In this document: in pieces, positions 33,059-41,900 of the stretch
Layout: the number at the start of each line of letters is the position of its first letter
Position numbering within the stretch: the stretch's first letter is position 1
Source of the DNA: Didymella arachidicola
Lineage: Eukaryota; Ascomycota; Dothideomycetes; Pleosporales; Didymellaceae
Length of the DNA stretch: 64,000 nucleotides
NCBI GenBank assembly: GCA_016630955.3
Contig: CM049990.2
Coordinates: 248,001-312,000 of the forward strand
Direction: 5' to 3'
Notes under the pieces: generated by a model
Database searches by the model: none
The model's input: only the letters and a program-made list of their open reading frames with translations
Told to the model about the DNA's origin: nothing
Made by a program: the position numbers and the translations under genes

Positions 33059-34207
33059 CTAAACGACAGGGTTGGGGGGCTCGGTGGATTTGAGATCGAG
33101 GTTCGCGACGTCATCTGCGAGCTTCGCGTCGGCGTTGGCACCGGGGGCGTGGACGGGCGGCGGAGCCACAGCAGCGTCTGCGAGGGGCTTCGCATCGACG
33201 GGGACCGTCGCAGTTGAGTCGGCCGCTGGAGCCGCTGGAGCAGCGACACCGTTAGTTTCTCCAGCAGAAACACCAGCCTCTGCGGATTTGTTGAGGCTCT
33301 CCTCCTCCCCACCCCAAAGATACACCTCGCTCTCCCCGATGATCTTCCCGGCTTTAGTCCAGCGCTCAACGCGCTCCGCTCTGCGCTCAGCAGCCATCTC
33401 CTCCAGCTTGGGCCAATACACACTATGATCATACACAAAATCCACCTCCCCGCCAGCCGCCTTCATAAGCTGCTCCTTCGGAACATGCTCAGTAAGCGGC
33501 TCATTATACTTAATCTTCTCCTTGGTAACCGGGTCGATAAACGGATTAATCGCCTTAAGAAACATACTCACATACCACGGCAAATGCGTCAGCAGCGCGC
33601 GGCCCAGGCGCTCGGGGTAGTGGTTCTGCAGGATATCCAGGACCTGCTTTGCGATGCCCAGCCCGGGGGTGCCGCCCGAGGATGTGTTGCGGAAGTCGAT
33701 GAGCAGGGCGAGGGACTCTTGGCCGGGGGGGTGCAGGTCGATGGTGCGCTCGAGCATGTAGACGAGGTGCTCGACTTGGCGGGGGGAGGGCTTGGTGTTT
33801 TGGTTCTGCGGGAGGAGGTAGAGACAGGGCCGGCTGGCGTTGTCGTAGCCGAGTTGGACTTGTTTGCCTTTTTCGTTCTCGGGGGAAATGTAGGCGGCGG
33901 AGAGCTTGGAGGTGCCGAAGTCGCGGCGCCAGAGGAGGGTGGAGCGGAGGCGGGTGGAGGCGAGGGTCGGGGTCCATTTCGTGGCGCGCAGGTAGCGGAG
34001 TAGACATTCGCGGGTCAGCCATAGGCGCTCGTCGTCGTCGAGGGGTGTGGCGTTGGCGCCTTTTGCTGAGGATGCGGGGAGAGTCTCCCAGGCGCGCACT
34101 TCGGCGAGGAAGGCGTCGTACTTGGACTGCTGGTCGGCGGTGAGGGCTGGGGCAGGCGCGGGCGTGCAGTTGGGCGCCGGCTCGGCGATGGGGCCCATTG
34201 CCGTCAT
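33059..34207 (-). CDS. Sec14-like CRAL-TRIO lipid-transfer protein
   Basis: Phosphatidylinositol-transfer/lipid-binding protein of the CRAL-TRIO superfamily, likely acting at internal membranes in lipid exchange. Single exon, 382 residues from the ATG at 34207; the frame is open upstream but without a better ATG in context. An N-terminal CRAL-TRIO-N helix bundle (about 25-105) contains LTRECLLRYLRATKWTP, and the lipid-binding CRAL-TRIO fold (about 125-285) contains ALLIDFRN, QVLDILQNHYPERLGRAL and FLKAINPFIDPVTKEKI. A conserved segment TEHVPKEQLMKAAGGEVDF closes the fold, as in fungal Pdr16-like proteins. The last 80 residues are Ala/Pro-rich and disordered. Which yeast paralogue it matches cannot be decided here. 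Divergent from pol12 with 257 bp between the starts. Confidence 0.88.
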   Translation of the reverse strand: MTAMGPIAEPAPNCTPAPAPALTADQQSKYDAFLAEVRAWETLPASSAKGANATPLDDDERLWLTRECLLRYLRATKWTPTLASTRLRSTLLWRRDFGTSKLSAAYISPENEKGKQVQLGYDNASRPCLYLLPQNQNTKPSPRQVEHLVYMLERTIDLHPPGQESLALLIDFRNTSSGGTPGLGIAKQVLDILQNHYPERLGRALLTHLPWYVSMFLKAINPFIDPVTKEKIKYNEPLTEHVPKEQLMKAAGGEVDFVYDHSVYWPKLEEMAAERRAERVERWTKAGKIIGESEVYLWGGEEESLNKSAEAGVSAGETNGVAAPAAPAADSTATVPVDAKPLADAAVAPPPVHAPGANADAKLADDVANLDLKSTEPPNPVV

Positions 34208-34384
34208 GGTGAGCCTTGTCGTGTCGGCGGTTTGGATTAGTTTACGGTGAATTGCGGGCAACACAGGGCTTTGATGCACGAGGAGGGAGCTGGGATAGGA
34301 GTCTACTACTATAGGCGATCCTCGCCAGCTTTGTGAACCCTGTTCCCTGTCGCTCCCGCAGCGCTAGATAGCCGAACCACTTGA

Positions 34385-34416
34385 ACGCGACGCGTCGCCC
34401 GTCGGTCGTCACGCGT
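34385..34416. promoter_or_regulatory. MluI-box (ACGCGT) cluster upstream of pol12
   Basis: ACGCG at 34385-34389 abuts a perfect ACGCGT at 34390-34395, and a second perfect ACGCGT lies at 34411-34416, 49-80 nt before the pol12 start. ACGCGT is the classical MCB site for MBF at yeast DNA-synthesis genes, POL12 included. Of all sites in this window this is the clearest. Confidence 0.65.
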
Positions 34417-34464
34417 AGAGCAGCTGGACGTGTGCGAAGTTTCTCCCAAACACACAACATAGCC

Positions 34465-36567
34465 ATGGACGATGGAACCACCGAGCTCACGGAGCGCTTT
34501 GAGCGCTACTGCGACACCAAAGACCGCGAGCTTCCCGCCGAGGTGCTCGCGGAGCTGCAGTCGATGCTGCGGCTGTACGCCATCTCTGCCGAGGAGCTGG
34601 ACTTCAAGTGGCAGGCGTACAGCATCAAGATGGGCGCCGAGGGCGAGCGCATGGAGCTGAAGACGGTCCGCGACTTCAAGAAGACGATGCAGGACACGCT
34701 CGAGCGCGAGAGCCGGGGGAAGGCCCAGCAGCGCACCGAGGTCAAGAAAGAGCGCCCGACGCCCAGGGCAAAGGGCGGCGACGTGTACGACATGATCGAG
34801 GGCCTCATGCCCAACACACCGCGCGCGAACGGCAGCGCGGCCAAGCGCAAGCACAACTTCGACACGCCCAGTGGCCGACCGAGCAAGGCGCACCTCCTCA
34901 GCTCGCCCGCCCACACTTCACACACACCGCAGACGTTCGACTTTGCCGCCCGCGCAAATGCCGGCGACATCGCCGAGCAGTTCATGGGCAGCGACTTTCC
35001 CCTGCCCGACCCGCCCTCTGAGCACCCGACGGCCCCGCGCATGAAGCTCAAGGCCAACACCGACATGTCCAAGTTCGCGTACCGCACCATGACCATGAAG
35101 CTGTCCGAGGCGTCCGAAGTGCTCGACGACCGCATAGACGAGTTCCGCCAGCTGCTGCAGGACGCGCTGCACCTCGACGACGCCGTCTTTGGCAACCCCA
35201 GCCTCGCGTCGCCCAACGAGATCATCGCCGTCGGCCGCATAGCCAGCGACGCCGGCGAAGGCAAGCTCAACACAGCCTCGCTCGTCCTCGAAGGCAGCCG
35301 CCGCTTCGCCTCCGGCCGCCGCGTCCCGCTGCAGGTCGCCGCCCTGCCTAGCTACTCCTTCTTCCCCGGCCAGATCGTCGCCCTGCGCGGCACAAACGCC
35401 AGCGGCGACCTGTTCGTCGCCTCCGAGCTGCTCCCCCTGCCCCTGCTGAACCCCCCCGCAACCAAGCCGGACGAGCTCGACGCCATGCACGCCCGCTACC
35501 TCGACACGCCAGACTCGGACCCCGACTCCGTCCGCCCGCTCACCATGCTGGTTGCGGCGGGGCCCTACACAACAGACGCCTCGCTCGACTTCGCTGCGCT
35601 ACACACCCTCCTCGACAACGCCGCCACCGCCTGCGCAGACACGCTGATCCTGCTCGGCCCCTTCCTCGACGCCGAGCACCCCTTGATCCGCACCGGCGAC
35701 TTCGACCTCCCAGACAGCACAAACCCCGACCACGCAACCCTAACCGACGTCTTCCGCCACTACATCGCCAGCCCAATCCGCGCCTTCGTCGAGAAACTCC
35801 CAACCTGCAACGTCATCCTCGTCCCCAGCCTCCGCGACGCCCACCACCACAGCCCCGCCTTCCCCCAAGACAAATTCACAAAACGCGACCTCGGCCTCGG
35901 CGCCCACGGCAAAACAGTCCACTGCGTCACCAACCCCATGACCCTCACCATGAACGAAATCACCCTCGGCATGAGCAGCATCGACGTGCTCGGCATGTTC
36001 CGCGCCGAAGAGCTCGTCGGTGGGACTGCAAAGGGGACGAATCTGTACGAGCGGGGGGCGAGAAACATACTACAACAACGCACTTTTCTCCCCGTGTTCC
36101 CTCCGACAGACAGGGGGAAGAGTATTCGTCCTGTTGATGTACAAGCAAACTTGACAAATCCCGTCGAGGATACAGACCGGGGAGAACCCTCCCCCTTTCT
36201 CCCCATAGGCACCCCCCTCGATACCTCCTACCTCAAACTCGCAGACACGCTGAATGTCAGACCCGATATCCTCATCTCGCCCAGCGCCCTGGGGGGTACT
36301 GTCAAGGTACGTCCTCTTTTACACACCACTCCCTCTTCCCGCTTTTTTACACTGCAACCCCTCGATATCATTACCAACGTAACGAAAAAGGTCGTCGAGT
36401 CCGTCATCCTCATCAACCCAGGCACCCTCGCCAAGCGCCGCGCCGCGGGCACGTACGCGAGGGTTTTTATCCAGCCGAGGGTGGTTACGCAAGAAGAGAG
36501 AGAGGCGGGAGGGGGGGTGGCGGGGAGGGTGTGGGAGAGGTGTAGGGTGGATATTGTTAGGATATGA
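34465..36567 (+). CDS. pol12: DNA polymerase alpha-primase subunit B
   Basis: Regulatory B subunit of DNA polymerase alpha, needed for primer synthesis at origins and lagging strands. Predicted 672 residues if the intron 36307-36390 is removed (GTACGT to AAG); this intron is 84 nt with no in-frame stop, so an unspliced reading adds 28 residues, but skipping it gives the family-typical VKVVESVILINPGTLAKRR. N-terminal helical domain (about 1-90), a linker with TP sites, OB fold near 250-340, and an inactive calpodin-type phosphoesterase fold from about 360 with MLVAAGPYTT, LILLGPFLDAEHP and VILVPSLRDAHHH. The start at 34465 gives MDDGTTELTERF; the frame opens earlier without an ATG at its start. 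Strongly C-ended codons. Nuclear. Confidence 0.92.
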   Translation: MDDGTTELTERFERYCDTKDRELPAEVLAELQSMLRLYAISAEELDFKWQAYSIKMGAEGERMELKTVRDFKKTMQDTLERESRGKAQQRTEVKKERPTPRAKGGDVYDMIEGLMPNTPRANGSAAKRKHNFDTPSGRPSKAHLLSSPAHTSHTPQTFDFAARANAGDIAEQFMGSDFPLPDPPSEHPTAPRMKLKANTDMSKFAYRTMTMKLSEASEVLDDRIDEFRQLLQDALHLDDAVFGNPSLASPNEIIAVGRIASDAGEGKLNTASLVLEGSRRFASGRRVPLQVAALPSYSFFPGQIVALRGTNASGDLFVASELLPLPLLNPPATKPDELDAMHARYLDTPDSDPDSVRPLTMLVAAGPYTTDASLDFAALHTLLDNAATACADTLILLGPFLDAEHPLIRTGDFDLPDSTNPDHATLTDVFRHYIASPIRAFVEKLPTCNVILVPSLRDAHHHSPAFPQDKFTKRDLGLGAHGKTVHCVTNPMTLTMNEITLGMSSIDVLGMFRAEELVGGTAKGTNLYERGARNILQQRTFLPVFPPTDRGKSIRPVDVQANLTNPVEDTDRGEPSPFLPIGTPLDTSYLKLADTLNVRPDILISPSALGGTVKVRPLLHTTPSSRFFTLQPLDIITNVTKKVVESVILINPGTLAKRRAAGTYARVFIQPRVVTQEEREAGGGVAGRVWERCRVDIVRI

Positions 36568-37358
36568 GGACATTAATCGTGTATTCTATTTTGCATTCGA
36601 TTAAGAGGGACGGTACTCACACATTGCTGGCCAGGGGCGAAGCATTACGTGTAGCGGTGGAGAATTGGATTGGATTGGGCAGCACCGCTGAGAGTTTGTG
36701 TATAGTAGTACGCGAACGACGTGATATTCTTGAAATGAATGACGGCCTTGGAAAACAAAATCTGCACTGTAACATGTTAAAACTGCAATCGCAGTGTATT
36801 AAAACGTTCCTATCAACACTGCCCCACGATTAATCCGCGGAGAGGCTTGTATAAAGACTGTTTCAAGAAGGTATGTATAACCATGTTTTTCTTCCTTGTC
36901 TAACTTCAAGGCTTACTATGGCTTATAAATAAGAAGATGACTTGATAATAAATCTGCCGCGAACATAATATAATCCTATCTACTAGCTTGCAGGGAAGGA
37001 AGATTAGTCTATTTTGCTCTGCAACAGATTTATACCTCTATCATAGTCCAAGCAGTATTTCCCCTCGATGATTTTACTCTTTACGACCATGTTGTTTTAT
37101 CTAGCTTAGTCTCGGATATGTGCCGCGACAATCTTGGCCTCCTACCCTCACCCAACTCCACCTACTCGACAACATTTATACGAAAAATTCCACTTCGAAT
37201 GGTCGTTACATAGTCCGGATCTCCGGGAGCCCAGCAAGATTCATCTCCTCGAGCACAAGCCGCTACACGACGCCAACAACTCCATCCCGACGCACTCGAT
37301 CTCGACCGTCCCCCCCATCGAACAAACCACCAAACTCCTTTCACAAACCCCATCCAAC
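36568..37358. other. AT-rich intergenic region with a dispersed repeat copy
   Basis: Distinctly more AT-rich than its neighbours between about 36840 and 37110. Contains one copy of a 54-nt repeat listed separately. The 37118-37358 part is GC-richer and runs into the next gene; an upstream open stretch in its frame has no ATG, so a missed first exon is possible. Confidence 0.5.
36974..37027 (+). repeat. Dispersed 54-nt repeat, copy 1
   Basis: Aligns without gaps to 55784-55837 at 45 of 54 positions (about 83 percent), beginning TCCTAYCTACTAGCTTG. Two of nine differences are C in copy 2 and T here, as repeat-induced point mutation would cause, but the number is too small to claim it. Lies in an AT-rich gap. 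Could be the end of a miniature transposon. Confidence 0.55.
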
Positions 37359-38341
37359 ATGTCACCCGATCCATCTCCAACCCCCAGCCCAACCTACAAC
37401 CGCGACGCAATCATCGCAAGCATGCTCCGCTACTACACGCTCCTCTCCCGCACCGTAAGCATCCCCCCAACCTCCATCTCGCCTGCCCCAAACACCGGAC
37501 GGCGCTCCTCCTCTCTCCCACTGCAGCAAGTCCGCCTCCTAGGCTTCAACGACACAATGATAGATTTCATCCGCCACGCGCCTTTTGTCGAGAGCAACAA
37601 TCGCCCCGTGTACTACTCCACCTGCACGCTGAACTACTACCCGCATCTGTTCCGCTACGCCGCGGGGGAGTACGCGGGGGACGATGCGCAGATAGTGGAG
37701 ATGTGGCCTGTGCCGGGACAGAGGGTGGCGGAAGGTATTCTGCCGCTGGCGCGGCCGTTGCAGGGTGATGGACGGGGGTACTGGTGGTTGTTGGATACGG
37801 GGAGTGGTGAGTCGTAGCGCTGCTCGTGTGGCTGTGTACGGTACGGTATCTGACTTTTCATCGCGAAGGCGAGCTTACGGCCCACGGACCGTGCTTGGAA
37901 CGGCCGCCTGGAGAAGTACCAGCGGGCGAGGAGTGGCGCTCTGCGAGGCCCGTGCCTGCGACTGAGTACTTTGACGGGTTGTGGGATCATGTCATGGCGT
38001 TGAGGATCGTGGCTTTGCCTGGGCTGCGGAGTCATGTTGTGTGGGATATGTGGCCGACTGAGGGCATGGAGGATCGCCGGCGCTGGGCGCATGTGAGTCC
38101 TGTTTCTTGTTTTCGCGTTCAGTCATAACCAAATCAGGAGGCCAAGGAAATTTATGTCTCGTGCCGGTGGCCGACTGCGCGGCTGAAGAGTGAGCTGGAA
38201 GAAAGGGGTATTTATGATGAGGGCGATTGGCCGACGGTGCGGTGGTTTCAGCGGGCAAAGTGCCGGCGGTTGCTGGTGGAGATGCTGGAACGGTATAGGG
38301 GCTGGGACAGGGAGGAGCGGGCAAAACGGCTCGCCGAATGA
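37359..38341 (+). CDS. Conserved fungal protein of unknown function, three exons
   Basis: I do not recognise the family. Introns 37807-37868 (GTGAGT, CTGAC branch, AAG) and 38093-38137 (GTGAGT, CATAAC, CAG) join three open segments into 291 residues when started at the ATG at 37359. The frame is open 225 nt farther upstream without an ATG, so a small upstream exon may exist. After a Pro/Ser/Thr-rich start, the body is Trp- and Tyr-rich and looks globular: IASMLRYYTLLSRT, FIRHAPFVE, GYWWLLDTGSGG, YFDGLWDHVMALRIVALPG and a final basic, helical WPTVRWFQRAKCRRLLVEML. This resembles many small Pezizomycotina 'hypothetical' proteins seen in recently expanded families. No signal peptide or catalytic motif. 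Splice joins are clean, so I believe it is a real gene. Confidence 0.65.
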
Positions 38342-38947
38342 GGACGTTGCGTGAAGGAGATCGATAGTGCACAGTAGATCAGCTGTACTAGCCATGTTCC
38401 ATAGCTGTAAAGGCTACAACTACCGTCTTAGAACGAAGCTTTTTCCGAATTGTATTGCATTGTAGCATAGGTACTAAGTAGAGCGAGCATTGCATGGCAT
38501 TTCTGATCCTTATTTCCTGAGTGAGGCAGGCGGGAGACGTGCACCAACGGGTTTAATCGCTAGTCACCAGCCAGCATAGAGCCAAAATATGCTAAAGAAA
38601 CCCCTGTGCAGGTACATCAAATTCAGAGCAGTCGTTGACGTGTGGCTGTGAATGCTGGCTGTTTGCGCAGAAGGATAGCCGTTCACTAAATTCCAGTCAA
38701 CGTCGGAGATGTATTGGAGATCGACTGAGACTTGTTGCATGGTCTTGCATGAGAGCAGTCAGAAAATGACAGGAATTCAGACATGTCGAGTGCGAGTGCT
38801 GCAACTCCAGCAAGATAGGCTCAGTCATGTAAGGCGTTCATTTGACCACATTAAGCTGTGAGGATTAGACGTCGATTGATTCCGCTACTTTTGTATTGAG
38901 GCTGTATGACCGAATGTGCTCCTACGTCTGCATGCATAGACTTCGTT
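38342..38947. other. Convergent intergenic region, no gene seen
   Basis: 3' flanks of the unknown gene and nup192; only short spurious frames. Confidence 0.55.
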
Positions 38948-41900
38948 CTACGAAAACATATTGCTTCTCGTCTTCTTCAAGATGGACGAGTCCTCATACT
39001 GCGTCACGTTAGCACATGTCCCAACATCAACACCAAAAAGACTTACCTCCAAAAATCCCGTAACCTCGACCAAAACCGTCCAGCAGTCGACCAAATCCAC
39101 TAGATCCTGTTGCGCCTCCAGTCTCTCCCCACCACCAACATTCACGCTCCTCTTGAACACAGCCACCATGCTATGCCTGTTCTCTTTCAGGAATTCCCGT
39201 GCCTGGAACACCGTCTGATCGTTCTGGTGTCCCCTTGCAATGACAGCGGCGTTGATGACGCGCAGCATGCTGAGCATGAGCTCATAGTACTTCTTGAGCG
39301 CACTCGGGTCATCGAACTCAAGTCCGATATCAGGATCGACGGCGAAGATCTGGGAGTCGTGGACTGCAGGAAAGAGGCCAGCGTTGAGGACGTATGCGGC
39401 ACCGAGGCGAGACTGCGAGATACGCAGTAAGAGGGTAAGGCTGGCCTCGTAGTAAGAGAGCAGGCTGGAGACCTGCGGTGCAACTGCGCTCTTGAGCTCC
39501 TCGGGAATGTGCTTGATATTGTCGACGAGGACGCCGATGAAGTTCAGGGAGACAAAGGTCTCGAGAATGTACTTGGACTGCTGCCGTGTCGCTACGGCTA
39601 CGAAAGCGTTGAGCAGCAGGAGAGCCGACACCTTGCATGTACCCTGACCGCTGTATGCATCGTCACAGATGATCTCGAGGAGATGGCTGCCTGCATTTTT
39701 GATAGCGTTCATTGTGTGTCGACCGAGTGGTGAGTTTGGAGTTGCCTTCTCGTAGGTACCATGGATATAGCGGAAGCAGATCTGGTAGCAGTACTCTCGG
39801 AGCTCGGGGGTGGATATGGGGCTGTAGATACCACTGAGTGATGCACGGAAAAGCTGGCTCAGGCGGTCGTTCGAGAAGTCGCCTGTCTTGTCGAAAGCCG
39901 TCGATGTAAAGTCAACCTTCTGGATGAGTGCTTCAGCCAGACCGGCAAGCTGCAGCGCTGTGTACACGTCGCCATTGTATGACTGCTCCAGCTTCGGCAG
40001 AATGACCTGTAGCGTTTGAAGAATGAATGAAGCCCTTGCTCCGTCCTCAAAATCGCAGCTGTGCACCGCGACCATCAACACTTGAACCCAGGACTGGAGG
40101 ATGTCTTTATGGTATCTCATCAGCTGGGTCCTACGGTTCCAATCAGCGAACACAGCTAGTAATAGTTCTGCCTGCTGAGCCAGCTCGGCTTCCTGGACTT
40201 CATCCGTGATGAGACCGTCCTTCCGCCAAAACTTCATTTTCAGGAGAATGACTTGTTGCAATAATGGTAGTGAATAGAGAATGTTTCCATCCTTCTCTTC
40301 CTGACACGAAGCCAGATTGACGCCTTCAAAGAAGCGATGTTGATCTGGCAGGCTGCGCTCGGGGTACACAAACTCGATGAAGTCGAATAGATCGAATATG
40401 TTGGGATTGGGCAATGTGTCTTCCCCAGGTCGAATAGTCTGGCCTAGGAGCACGGACTGGATCCGCGACTTCATCGTGGGCATCCCTTCCTTGATAGTGA
40501 GGCGAAGTTCTCGCGACTCGTAGTCAAGGAAGGCGGCCCTTCGTTGGAGGAAGTTCTGCAGTGCAAGCGCTGGTGGACCGGAGAAGAACTCAGAGTAGTC
40601 CCCGGTTGCAAGAAGTTCCAAACCGTCTGCAAGCGAGAGATTCTCCCACCGAACGTCGATGTTGATCGGCATCAAGCGCGGAGCTTCCACGAAGAGCAGC
40701 TCATTGTCCCGGAGCTCTTCCATGACAATTGCACTGGTCAGCGGAGAACGCCAAAGCTTTTGGAGAACGTCCCAACAGCGTGTCTTCAGCTCTGATCGCC
40801 AAGCCAAGAAGCGCTCGCCGTCGTGGTCAGGATACTCGACCCCCAGGAGGAGGATGGCATGGAACAATGATTGTCCGTTTGACCACAGGCTGTCTGGTTC
40901 TATTCGAACGGTGGTACTTCCGCACGAGAACCCAAGCAGGATATGCGCGATTGTGGGTCTTGTCGACACAGCCGCAAGACAGCTGTTGAGGAACTCGAGT
41001 ACACGGAGCTTGACGACGTAGCCGGATGCTTCCTCGCCAGCCTCCAGTTCCTCCGCGCTGAACCGCATAAGACCATGCAAGGATCGACCAATTCGTTCTG
41101 CTTCGTTGTCACGTTCTAATATACCAACAATCTTGCTGCGACCAGTCCGTTGTCCGAATCCCGCGGGTGATACCGCGAGCTTTCTTGAGGATGCAAGCTT
41201 CTGGAGCAGTTGCAGGGAGGCTATGGTCAGGGCTTCATGGCCAGTGCCACAGTACAGACCCAGATCGACAACGATCTGGAGGTTATTGAGAATAGCGTCT
41301 TCGAACGATGCTAATGAAAGGTTAGAGACCGGAGAGCCGTGTAGTGAGGGCTGCTGCTTGAGCACAGGCCTGACAATGTCGAGATATGTGGCCTGCAGCT
41401 TCATGACCTGGTCCATGACTTCGATGCTCAGCATCAGGGTCTGTACCAAAGGAGAGTCTGATGGTGATGCATCCACCTCGCTAACGTCGTGGTGAGATGA
41501 AGCAAAGAGTGCCTTAAGCACCCTATCATTGAACAACCATTCCATGACACGGGTAAATGGATGCATGGCAACATACGCAGCGAGCGATGAGGAGTCAATG
41601 ACCGCATCCACGGGAATACTCGACTTGTTTGCGAAGACAACGAGGTTCTCATTGAACGTCGACAAGCAGGTCACAATGAAACGCAAGCACGTCCACCTCA
41701 TGACATTGCGCTGCAGAGGGTCGAGGACCTCCTGCGAGCGCTCAGCGAAAACTTGCTGCATGACAAAATCGATGTAACCCTCTATGCCTGGCATCCGGCG
41801 GGAGGAACCGAGTGTCTCAGGGAAGGGTAAGCCATCGTTGAGGCCCTCACTGTCGGGGTACGGCTCGACAAGGCTGTGGAGCAGACGTACAAATGCGATT

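Noticed and set aside
34381..34464. N-terminal extension of pol12
   Set aside because: Runs through the MluI-box cluster and has no conserved sequence; the internal ATG gives the normal family start.
36122..36208. Possible second pol12 intron (GTATTC...TAG, 87 nt)
   Set aside because: Removal would delete the LPIG segment that precedes LDTSYLKL in fungal Pol12 proteins; the donor is also weak.
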